Below, piece after piece: positions 1-10,400 of a DNA stretch of 64,000 nucleotides. Source of the stretch: Pseudoscleropodium purum (lineage: Eukaryota > Streptophyta > Bryopsida > Hypnales > Brachytheciaceae); assembly GCA_963969395.1 (NCBI GenBank), contig OZ017803.1, positions 16,120,001-16,184,000 of the forward strand, given 5' to 3'. The translations under genes and the position numbers were made by a program. The notes beneath the pieces were generated by a model. The model was not told the DNA's origin and did no database searches. It saw only the letters and a program-made list of their open reading frames with translations. Every line of letters begins with the position of its first letter. Position 1 is the first letter of the stretch.

Positions 1-295
1 TTTCTTTTTTTTTCCCCAGACTCTCAACTCAATTCTCCACTATAAAGATTTAAAGCTCAAAACCCTACAATGCAAAAATTTTCAATTAAAAATGTTCAAA
101 GTCAAAAAATCCAATCTTGTAATGTGCTGAAAAACTTCATTAGAAGAGTTTTGGGGGGTCTAGAAGCTTGTTTTGAGCCTGTTCCCCTGCAGCAAGGAGA
201 ATGGCCTGCTATTTGAATTATCTTTTTCATAAAAAAAATATTTAGTCTCCAAATGCAAAAAAAAAATTAAAATTAAAAATTAAAAATTGGGTCAA

Positions 296-322
296 TGACG
301 TGGCAAGGTCTCGGCCACGTCA
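296..322. promoter_or_regulatory. Perfect inverted pair of ACGTGGC-core sites
   Basis: TGACGTGGC (296-304) and its exact complement GCCACGTCA (314-322) flank a 9-base spacer. ACGTGGC is the core of the plant ABA-response element/G-box class bound by bZIP factors. It lies 1.7 kb upstream of the ORF at 2061, so its connection to that gene is inference. Confidence 0.4.
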
Positions 323-394
323 GACTGTTGAGCCGAACTTGTTTCCTACGTTCGCAAGCTGTGATAACTTGTAGGCATCCGGAGGCCCCAAAAA

Positions 395-622
395 TCTTCT
401 AATGGTTTTTTCCACTTTAAACGCAAATATCTTGCAATTTGTGTGGTGAAATATTCTGAGATTTTTTCCACACTTATTTTTATACTACTGAGGTGTAAGA
501 TTTTTACAATTAGATGTGAATAAAAAACAATTAAATTTTTTTTTTACTCTTTGCTATAGAAATGGTAGTTTTCAATGTTTTTTTGGCAGAAAAAAGGCCT
601 CGGTCCTTTTGGGATTAATAGA
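395..622 (+). repeat. Partial copy (3' end) of the TTAACCCC-type dispersed element
   Basis: The run covering 'aatatcttgca', 'tggtgaaatattctgag', 'tactac' and 'gaaatggtagtttt', ending near 'gggattaa', matches in order the last third of the complete copy at 12816-13753. No left end is present, so this is a truncated copy. Confidence 0.5.
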
Positions 623-1033
623 AGGCTATATGAACATGGACACCCTCATGCACTAGGGATTTTATGTTCTTCAATTGTGAATGAAAAGTACCATGAATCC
701 TTTACAATTTATTTTCTTGACTCAATCTTAGCATATTAAGAATGGCTCTTGAAATCACTATTCATCCTAAATTTAATTATTTTATTTATTACTCTACTTG
801 ATGGGCGGTTATTTTGACTATCTTATAAATTATGTGGAGTATTTGGTGAGTAAGGGTGAGGGCCTTTCAAAATTAGATGAAAAATTTGAGTGTGCCAAGT
901 TTGGCAAGTAAGGGCAGCCATGCTCTAAAGAGACTTCTAGAAGAATGGCCCTTTTGAATCCCGACGGTGTGACGCAAAGAACCGTGGAACCCAGCCTACC
1001 GCAGCGCCGCAGGCCGCGGCTGCCGCTTCTGTG

Positions 1034-1244
1034 ACGTGTCCTAATCTCCTCCATCCACCATGAAACCCTTTTCACACACGCCTCTCCCATCTTAAAACAT
1101 ACAGCAGAAAAACCTCTGCCCTTCCTTGGCGAGATTCGTCCACATCGTGGATACGAAATTTGCAATCGACACGTCGCGCCATTAGAAATCCGATTCCCTT
1201 CTTTCCAAGTGGCGATGCATCCCCAGTTCTAGGAGTAACGTGTC
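1034..1244 (+). promoter_or_regulatory. Two ACGTGTC (ABRE-core) sites upstream of the repeat-protein gene
   Basis: ACGTGTC occurs at 1034-1040 (as GACGTGTC) and at 1238-1244. Both lie in the GC-richer stretch that probably holds the promoter or leader. With the inverted pair at 296-322 this makes four ACGTG-core sites upstream of one gene, suggesting ABA or dehydration control (inference). Confidence 0.4.
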
Positions 1245-1824
1245 TTGTGTTCGTTGCCGCTTGGCGACGATTTTACTTGGCGATGATGGCTATGGCGGAA
1301 TTGGCGATGGGGTGGAGTTTTGGGGAGCATATATGGTTGAAGCGTCTTGCTGTTGAGAGAAGAGATAAGCTTATTTCAACCATTTTTCGAAGACGGTAGC
1401 AGGAGGTGAGGATTTTGGAATTGTAGCAAGGGGGTTCATCGAAATTGGCAAGTGTTGTGGAATTAGAAACTGTGATTGTGATCATTTATTTGTCAAATCA
1501 CTTTGAGCAATCGAGGACGATAGTGTGATCGTTTGAGCTCAAGAATGACGACGGGAGTGTTGTCATGCATTGCCGATTTTTCTGTATCTCGTATGAGTAA
1601 TCGGGAGAGTAAGAATTTACTGAGAAGGAATTGGTGGTGAGATGCTTGTCAGACGTAGTTGAGGTGTGGGAACATGACGCAGTTACTGAATGAATTTGTG
1701 TTGGAAATTTTGATTGACAGATTTTCAACAAGAAGAAGATAAGAATCTCTCGAGGACAGAAGTGTAGCTTGTAGAACTTGTTGAAGTTCAAGGAGAACAT
1801 CCGGAGCTCATTCACATCAATCAG

Positions 1825-2059
1825 GTCAGTACCAATGAATCCGACTTAGAATCTGATTTTGAATCAGCAGAGGTTGCTGTAGATCGTTCTATCTTTGTTG
1901 TGTCGGGAATACGTAATTGAGGATGATCTGTAATGGAAAATTCCTGTTGCTTTTCGTGGATTGAACGATGGTTAGCATCGGCGATTGATACCTTAATCAA
2001 AACTGTTGTGATGAAATTGAAAGCAAAAAATTAAGTTAGCAAATTTGTGACGTCTGCAG
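1825..2059 (+). other. Probable 5' UTR intron
   Basis: CAG|GTCAGT at 1824/1825 is a good donor. The acceptor CTGCAG ends at 2059, one base before the ATG at 2061. The interval is AT-rich relative to the ORF. A leader intron ending immediately before the start codon is common in plant genes. No transcript evidence is available. Confidence 0.4.
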
Positions 2060-2060
2060 G

Positions 2061-2867
2061 ATGGCACGCGAAGGCGACTACAACTTCCAAGGCTCCGACC
2101 TCGATCGCGGCGTCCACACCGAGCCCCGGGAGACTCCATCCGGCTACAGCAGCAAGTTCTTAGACACCACCAAGGTCGCCACTCCCCAACCAAAGAGTGA
2201 CAGCGCCGTCACATTAGAAAACACCGAAGGAGATGCGACCCTCACCGGGAACTACAACTTCGAAGGCTCCGATCTCGATCGCGGCGTGAAACCTGAACCA
2301 CGACAGACAGAAGACGGCTACACCAGCACTTTCTTGGACAAAACGAAAGTCGCCACTCCGGCGCCAAAGAGCGACAGCGCTATCACGTTAGAGAATACCG
2401 AAGGTGGTGCGACTCTCACCGGGAACTACAACTTCGAAGGCTCAGACCTCGACCGCGGCGTGAAACTCCAACCGAAAGAATCCAAAGACGGCTACAACAG
2501 CACGTTCTTAGAAGGCACCAAAGTCGCCACTCCAGTGCCGAAGGGCGATAGCGCCATCACCTTAGAGAATACCGAAGGAGGGAAAACTCTCACCGGAAAT
2601 TATAACTTCGAAGGCTCGGACTTGGATAGGGGAGTTGATAGCAGTGGGTTTTTGGAGAAGACGAAGGTGGAGACGCCGAATCCGTCTGGGGAGAGCGCGG
2701 TGACGTTGGAGAATACGGAAGGGAAGGAGAAGAAGTTGGGGAATTTCAATTTTGAAGGTTCGGATTTGGATAGGGGAGTTGATAGCAGTGGGTTTTTGGA
2801 GAAGACGAAGGTGGAGACGCCGTCTCCGACAGGAGAAAGTGCAGTGACGTTGGGAAATTCGACCTAA
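2061..2867 (+). CDS. Hydrophilic protein of five tandem repeats (hydrophilin/LEA-like, family not recognised)
   Basis: A 268-residue intact ORF built almost wholly of five tandem units starting at residues 5, 63, 121, 179 and 227. Period is 58 residues for the first three, 48 for the fourth, and the last is 42. Each unit opens with G-[ND]-[YF]-N-F-x-GSDLDRGV, then FL(D/E)xTKV(A/E)TPxP and SA(V/I)TLENTEG. The protein has no Cys or Trp and no Met beyond the start, is rich in G, S, T, D, E and K, and has no signal peptide or membrane segment. It is therefore probably disordered and soluble. Units 1-3 use C-ending codons. Units 4-5 use T/G-ending codons and share 57 identical bases (2622-2678 and 2766-2822), so the last unit is a recent duplication. 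A protective stress role is inference from composition and upstream ACGTG motifs. The gene is convergent with the next one. Confidence 0.85.
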   Translation: MAREGDYNFQGSDLDRGVHTEPRETPSGYSSKFLDTTKVATPQPKSDSAVTLENTEGDATLTGNYNFEGSDLDRGVKPEPRQTEDGYTSTFLDKTKVATPAPKSDSAITLENTEGGATLTGNYNFEGSDLDRGVKLQPKESKDGYNSTFLEGTKVATPVPKGDSAITLENTEGGKTLTGNYNFEGSDLDRGVDSSGFLEKTKVETPNPSGESAVTLENTEGKEKKLGNFNFEGSDLDRGVDSSGFLEKTKVETPSPTGESAVTLGNST

Positions 2868-3247
2868 ATTGAGAGAGGATGGTAGAAATTCACGTGTAGA
2901 GAGTGTTTCAAGTACAGTTTGTATTGTTGCCACTGTCGAGTATATAAACGGAATAAGTGTGGTATTTCAACTTGAGTAATCCGTTTCTCTTTTGATGGCT
3001 CTGGAGCGTTGTGATGTTTTCCAAACCCAATGACGGTGAAGGTACATTCGTAAGTACTAATGCAATGTGTGGATTTCTACAACTGGTTTAATGGTAGACA
3101 TGCTGATCGACATGGAGCATTAGTCATCAAGAGTTGAGACTTTATTTCTTTCTTGTCTGTACATAATCTTACATATAATTTACAGGAGAGTGTCCAAGAA
3201 CGTCGCTGGAAAAGACCATGCTCCGTTTTCCTTGGTACATTATTCTT

Positions 3248-5134
3248 TCAACTGTTGAGAAGGGCATGCTCGTAGAAGATGGGGCGGGCATGTAAACCGT
3301 CAGCAACCGTGAGCACCATGATAACGTCGTCACTGACTTCCAAGACTTTCTTTACACCTGTTCCATGTTCAAATCAAAACGTCCGCATGTTAGCGCCGTA
3401 ATACTTATACCTGATAGTCACCTCTACGACATGCCCTCTTGAGAATCTACAGCCTTAAGAAAATTCAACGCTATATTGGCTATACCTGCATACATAGTCT
3501 TCATTATCTCGGCTGTTCTTTGCGTCTCGCACCACACATGAAGTATACACTTGCAGAAACTGTGCCTCGAAGACACACCATCTCTTGCTACCACCTGGGT
3601 TCATCAATTCACACAACAAAGCAATTAGATATGGTAAAACTTATTTGTCATCAACAGCACGCAGAATCAAAAATCAAGGGGAACCAAAATGAATGTCACA
3701 TGAATAACCACGATTCAAGCTTACCAAGCCATATAGTTTCTTGACTAGCAGACGATAGGCAATCTCAGTAGAGAAGGAATTTGGGTCAGGGTATGACATG
3801 GCTCGAGTGACGGAGACTCCCACCCGCTGCCCATATAGGGTGCAAATGTAGTCCACCTTCTTCCAGTTCGAGGACCAATACTCGACTTCCATCTCTGTCA
3901 CCACATCTTGAGCCTGAAAACTCCTCGCGAAATACTCCACCGACAACGACTGCAAATTGGAATATTTCAAACCAAACAATTTAGTTTCCGCTGTGTTCAA
4001 TGACCTATACATAACTGACGGACTGGCTGTGACTATGGATATACCTCAGAGATGGTAGAAGAACCACCAGCATTCTGCTCGAATTTCACTCGCAGTGCAT
4101 CTCGGCACAATTTGAACCGCGAGAAGGAAGAAAATGCTGTAAGTCTTCCAATTAAAATCTGACACGGACCCTCCACAGCCAGCTCCAGTTGATCCTCCTC
4201 TCTCCTCTGCGACGTCAAGGCTATGGTGACAAGCAGATTCTCTAGCACGGGCGATGTCACGATGAAATCTCTGTTGAGCATTACCAATTTCGGCTCACAG
4301 CTTGCACCCCTTCCCAGCTCTGCTTCACTGGCCTTCTTAAATTTCCTATGTACAGTATTCTTCTCGACTCGCACCGGTTCCACATCTTGACTCGAGGACG
4401 AGGAGCTTGCATAGAAGTTCCTGAACCGGGGCTTGACCCTAGTCCAAGAATAATTGGAAACCGAATGATCGTTACAAACCTCAAGTTCCTCGGTAAGTGA
4501 TCCAAGATGCGGCCATTCCTTGACATTTTCATGGCATCGGGGTATCTCTCTGGGAAGAGAGCGTTGTGCTACATCCGACCAGCTTGGCACATACCGAAGA
4601 GATCTTGCCCGCCGCTTATCTTGCAGCGAGGATTTGTTTTTGCCCGAGTGATGATCGACAACCGGTATGGACGAAGAGGAACCCTGATCGGCCACTGGCG
4701 TGTTTCCATCTCCCTTTATCAGGATGGAAACAGGATCGGCACATAAAACGTTGCTCTCCTGGACTGCGGCGTAGCGAACGTCGGGTATAAACTCTTGACC
4801 CGTGCTTTGTTGAGTTGACTCTTGGGTCACCCGGAAGGCACTGCTGTCGCCGCTCGACAAGGAGCAAGTCTGCTGCGATTGATCTCGTAGCAGCCTGCTT
4901 GCGAATTTCCTGTCGCATTTCTCCGCTGAGACTGGTGATATCACCAACATCTGATTCGGCCTTCTCGTCACTCGAATTACTCCCGGATAAGGCGGGCTCA
5001 CTCGATTGGCAAGACAGGGCGTGGGAGCCGACGGCTCCCACGCTCTGCGATCCCCGCTGCTTGAACTGGTTCGTTTTCATGTTGTACTTCCGCTGATTGG
5101 ATTTTCGATTCCGGGACGAGTTCAATCGGGCCAT
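3248..5134 (-). CDS. Conserved plant protein of unknown function, five exons, about 485 aa
   Basis: Model on the minus strand: 5134-5002, 4925-4045, 3949-3725, 3594-3486, 3357-3248. All junctions are GT-AG and frames join cleanly. The start has good context (CCATGG on the minus strand). The first ~270 residues are polar and Ser-rich. The conserved core follows: VEYFARSF, EMEVEYWSSNWKKVDYI, YGQRVGVSVTRAM, AYRLLVKKLYGL, VVARDGVSSRHSF, ILHVWCETQRTAEI, ending HARPIFYEHALLNS. I recall this core in uncharacterised proteins across land plants but cannot name it. The 76-nt first intron (4926-5001) is short but restores frame; without it two overlapping frames would require a 1-nt shift. The VDY...GVSVTR stretch faintly recalls a PD-(D/E)XK nuclease fold (speculative). 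Confidence 0.75.
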
Positions 5135-6541
5135 GGCGATGATAGTGAAATTGTGAGATCGGACGAAGACTTATTCAACTGGAACTCAACTTCGGATGAC
5201 TAGATAAACGGCGCTCAAGCAAAAGACAGCTCAGCTCCAAACCTGAACCGTAGCCTGTGACAGCGCATTCACGATATATTTCAAGCACATATTCAAATCA
5301 AATTCCACTCACATGTTCCAAAAACATTCTATCAACATGTTCCATCTCGCTCAGCACCAGACTCTCAACTTTCACAGCTCTAGACGACTAACCAATTGCA
5401 AAACTCTCACCAAAAAATAAACTCAATTGCAAGAAAGCGGAATATTCTCCTTCTTACAACTAATTTAGCAACATTTTGAACGTTCTTTTAACGTTTTTCA
5501 ATACACTTCCATCCAAAGAACAGAGTATATAAAATCAGAGATTCAAAAAGAAAGAGTGTAAGGCAATCAAAACGCAAGTGAAAATTTGAACGCGTTTTCC
5601 AGTAACACTGACTTGTCAAGCCTGTGCGAAGCAGCAATCAAAATGCAGCACAATCCACATATGTCCACGTCTACATAACATCGGCCTTATAAGCAAAATA
5701 AATATTCCCTGCCAATTGCAAGGTAATAGACCTCAGAGCTCTTACCTTAATGCATAGTACAGTATCGAGCAGCGACACGAAGAAGCAAGATCGACGTCAA
5801 AGACAGCACATTACTGTTGAAGCTTCAGCAAACTCACAAACTAATCCTTAATTTCCACCTCCAAGAAACGTCTGCTGGACTGCGGCAGGATCAGGTGAGG
5901 TTCATAATCACGAAACAAAGATTATATCGAAAATTTGCGAGAGGGAAGCTCGGAATCGAGAGGCGGGATTTCGGTCTGCAACACGCAGTGAGATCAAGTT
6001 TGCTTGGAGCCGACGTTTATAAGGAAACACAAGGTCTTCGGTTTGGAGTGGAGACAACGCCATCGCCAATAAAAGTGAAGGTCAAAAGTAAACGTCAGAA
6101 CTCGGGACAAGATATTATTAGTGAAAGAATGCTCAGCAGACATATCGGACGCAGACATGGAAAGAAAAGGAAAGGAAAGGAAAGGTAAAGGTAAAAGTGA
6201 ACTGGATGAATTCAATCAGTTCCACAATTCCATAGCTGCGTAAATAGTAAAAAAATAAAATAAAATCGTCTAGTCAAAAGTTGACACTTTCTTTTAGATG
6301 AATCTTTTTAATTTTTGAATGCCTGAAATCATTTTTGAATTTTTTGCACATGATTGGTTTTGCAAAAAATATTATTTACTTCAAATTCATCTCATTGGTC
6401 ATGATGAAGAAAGATCATATTTTAAAGATTATATTTTAAAGATTCAGAAATTGTTTTGGATAAATGAGAAGGTATTTGGATAAAACATTGGCTTACAACA
6501 CTCTCTTCATCATCTAGAATGTTGGTGTATGAGCACTTCGG
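5135..6541. other. Upstream region of the minus-strand conserved gene
   Basis: No supported gene. It probably contains the promoter and leader of the gene starting at 5134. The open frame at 5817-6188 has no recognisable domain and ends in a microsatellite, so I do not call it coding. Confidence 0.5.
6158..6197. repeat. GGAAA-type purine microsatellite
   Basis: Repeated AAAGG/GGAAA units form an all-purine run on the + strand. Confidence 0.8.
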
Positions 6542-7472
6542 ATTTAACCCCAAATTGCGTTTCTTGGCAATGTAGAAATTTTGGGCAACTCACTACGAAT
6601 GGAGTTTTTATTTCTTTTATATGAAATTTTAATATAACTTGTGCCTGAGGAGAAGCTTTAAGGTTCAACAGTTTTCATAATTTTTGATTGAATGGTTAAA
6701 AAATTTATTGTATGATATGTACTTTTCAATGCTTGATAGGCAGCTGGGGGAGCAAAAAAACTTCTTTAAAAATCATTTTTTTAAGAAATGAAAATTTAAA
6801 ATTGTTTTTTCAAATTTATGAATATTTGGAAAGCTTTGAATCATTCTATTTTAATCAATGAATTAAAAATTATGAGGAGTTTTAGTTTGTAGGAGTTTGC
6901 AGGTCATTATTGAATCTCTATTCTAAGACAAACTTTGAAGTCCTTTATTTAACTCAATTTTCAATATTTTTGGAAAAAGATAAAAAATATTGGGTGTAGA
7001 TTGTTTATTACAACATTACAACCATTGGGATTGGCATTTTTCAATCCCATAAATAAATTGTTAATAATTTAGTATTTTGAATCATTCTCTACTCTTTTCT
7101 ACTTACTATTTTTTTCCTATATTTTGTATGATTCCAAATGATCTCAAATTTTTTAAGCATGTAGCCAATTTGAATTGAAAAATGAATTCAAGGAATAACT
7201 ACCACTTTGGACATTTTTTCATACAAATGTGACTTTCTGAAGTGCAACTACACTTATTTTTGCAAGGCCAAAAGAATGAAATTTGTCACTTCAAATGCTA
7301 ATATCTTGCAATGTATATGGTGGAAATTTCTGAATTTTTTTCTATATATTTCCAAACAAACTTAATACAAGATCCTATGGTTATATGTATACTAAAATTT
7401 GGTACATATGTTAGAAATGGCAGTTTAGAAGTGTTTTGGGTGAAAATATAGTCAAAATCATTGAGGGATTAA
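6542..7472 (+). mobile_element. TTAACCCC-family non-autonomous element, copy A
   Basis: Starts ATTTAACCCCAAATTGCG and ends near TGAGGGATTAA. It matches copy B (12816-13753) in order over its full length: GCAACTCACTAC, TGAGGAG, AATCATTC, TTTCAATCCCATAA, ACTTACTATTTTT, AAGCATGTAGCCAA, AATATCTTGCAAT, GAAATGGCAGTTT. There is no coding capacity. The inverted ends are degenerate in this copy. Confidence 0.65.
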
Positions 7473-10400
7473 CAAGCTTCAATGAAGGTAGCAAAATGAA
7501 AGAAGAAATTATGCTTTGTATTTTTTAAATGTAAAAAATACATTTTTTGCAAGTTTCTATTGTTGGCATTGAACTTCAAGTGTCATTCTCTTATACATTT
7601 GTACAACTACTTGCTTCTTGTCATTAGGATTTTTTTTGCCTTTGTGAAGATGGGAAGAGTTGTATAAGGTTTTTACAGTCAAGAAATCACATTCTATCAA
7701 ACAACACTACGGACATGCTAGCCCCTACCAAAGCATTGAATGTGAGAAGGGAAGATCCTAATGGGTGCAAACTTGTAACTTTGTGGAAGATAACAACTAC
7801 ATTAAGGATTGCATTAAAACCCTACCAAGAATCCCACCTAAAGTTAATCATTTTGGAAAAACTAAAATTTCAAATAAAATCATGAATGCTAGCTTTTTGA
7901 GTGAGATCCACAAGTCATCCTACTTTAACTTTTGTAAATAAAAAAACCTTCTTCTTCAATCCAAAAAATTTGTGAAAGTGAATTTTCCAAACAAATTACA
8001 ATTTGGTATAGGCACCTTATAGAGGTTTGAGTGCATTAGTAAATAACTTGTCAACATCAATATAATGTTTGCTCATCATGCAACATCAAAGAAAATTATA
8101 ATTGGACCCACACTGTTTCAAACAAAGGAATGGGCAGTTATATTAGTAATACTTCAAGAAACCCTATTTGATAGTATTGGGGAGACAAATATAATCATTT
8201 ACTTCTATCATATTGGGTTTGAAATTTTAGACTACGAACTATTATGCAATAATTTAAGAACATTTTAGAATCCCAAAGCATAATTTAAAGGTACAACTCC
8301 ATGGTTGAACCCTAAGGCACACTTCAATTTTAGTAGAACAATTTGAACTATTAAGAAGAAAAATCTATTAGAAGTATTACTCTTAGTACTATGGACTACT
8401 TGCAAGTATTGAAATAATACTATATAGAAAAAATGACAATTTGTCACAAAGAATAGATAAAATGAGGTATAAATTAATAATAAATAGAAAATCATGAAAA
8501 AAACTAAAAATTGGCAATTTGTGAGGACTTGATGAAGATCAAATTTCACTAAAAGAATGAGATCAAAACCATCTTGAATATTTAGAAGTGCATTCACCAT
8601 GAAGCCCTATCTATACAAATGTAGAGCTCAAAAAATTATATATTTTTTGATGCCTTTGGAAGGAGCATGTCTACCTACTATAGAAATAAACTACAAAAAT
8701 TTCAATTTTAGATCATTGATTTTGGATACTCCTTAAGTAGTATTGAAATCCCTTGTACCTCAAAGTATGACAAATTGGCAAAATTGACTTTTAAATGAAA
8801 AATTATTTTTCAATTTAAAAAAACAATGTTTATAATAGAAACAACCATCTTCAACAAAAATTTCAAGTTCATAAGGTTCACTACTTGAAATGTTATAGTG
8901 GATGAGAAGTCCATTCTAAATGTGCTAGGAAAAAGAATTGGCATTAGAAAAATGTGTGGCCTTGACAAGAATGCCAAAATTGAACCAACACTCCAAAAAG
9001 TCTAGATAAAAATAAAATAAAAAATATAGATAGATACCAGTAGATAGATTTTTATTTCAATTATTGGTCTTACTTCAATTGGCAGTTGTACAGATGCTTC
9101 ATTTTTTTCTAAAATCTTTTTTGCAATCACCCCTTAGAGAATTAAAGCCCTTATCTAAACTTCAAAATTTTGTAGTGCAAAATTTTTAAGTTTAGAGGAT
9201 TCAATGTCTATAAACCTTGTACAACAAAAAGCATTAAAAAAAAATTGTCCACATTGAACACTAGTATCTTACAATGTATTTGGTAAAAGATTTTAAGATT
9301 TTATCCATATGTTTTCAAACAAGTCTAATTCAAGATTCTATGGTTGGATTTGCAAAAAAAATAGTTTTTTTCATTCAAATTGTTAGTGCTAGAAATGACA
9401 ATTTTAGAGTATTTTTTGTTATTACAGCCTAATTCAAATTTTTTATGGATTAAGCAAAAGCTACTATATTTTGCAAAAAAAATTGTATTTGTTAGCTAAG
9501 AAAAGAAGAAATATGTTGAACTAAGAAGCCTTATTAGCAAAAGAATTGTTAGCACAAATTGAAATAAATTCCTATAGGCTAGTAGGATCTATTTGCTTCT
9601 TTGGGGTTTTTTTTCTGAAAGAATGGTAAGATGACTATAGCTAAAATTGTCCAAATAAGCATTTGAATATGGTTTCTATTAATAAAGTGTCTAAATTTTT
9701 ATTGGACCTTGTTTGAAGTGAAAAAGAAAAGTTTGTATTCTCTTAGTATTCATTTTTTGAATATTGTATGAATAAATATAGAATTTCAAAGTGATGAAAG
9801 TAGGTGCATCCCATAGATTTTATTTTTGAAGAATAGATGATATCATTTTTTCAATAAAGAATGATATAGCCATAGTTGGATGAATAATTGGAGTATCATC
9901 TAGAATCTACATCTTTATAAATGTAAATAGCTTCAATATTCCAATCAATACTAATGCAAGTTCCACTACTAGTAGAAAAATTGACTTTAAATTTCATAGT
10001 GTATCCATTATCCAAAAATCAACTGTAGGACCTCATAAATGGAAGTCGTAAACTTTAGGCAAGAATTGGTCACAATTGCTTTTGCAAACATATTAAAATT
10101 AAAATTATTTACCTTCAACCCTACTTGTAGTCTTCTTGTAAATGGAAATAGAGTCTACCTATAGAAGGAGGAAACAAAGATAGGCTATGCTTCCAATGTA
10201 TTCCAGACATTGCTATTCAAACTAACCTTAATAGGTTCTTGATTCAAAAGGGCCTTTTGGACCAACATTATTTTTATTATTAGATGACAAAAAATCATCA
10301 CATGCCAAAAGTTATTTCTAGAAATACAAAATTTTGATAGACATCTTCTCTTCATATTGCCAAAAGATTCATCTAAATATTTGATCAATTTTTATCTTCC

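Larger units (their letters stand above)
1..1824. other. Upstream region and probable 5' UTR of the repeat-protein gene
   Basis: No convincing coding sequence. The first ~950 bases are AT-rich. Bases 395-622 resemble the 3' end of the dispersed element family described below. From about 955 to 1330 the sequence becomes clearly GC-richer, which fits a promoter or transcript start region for the gene at 2061. Short open frames here have no family resemblance and lie in the probable leader. Confidence 0.5.

Noticed and set aside
830..1815. Several 70-110-codon frames upstream of the repeat-protein gene
   Set aside because: Low-complexity translations in the GC-rich promoter/leader; overlapping frames on both strands and no homology features.
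5817..6188. A 123-codon basic frame upstream of the minus-strand gene
   Set aside because: No domain, no supporting codon pattern, ends in a GGAAA microsatellite; probably leader/promoter of the opposite gene.
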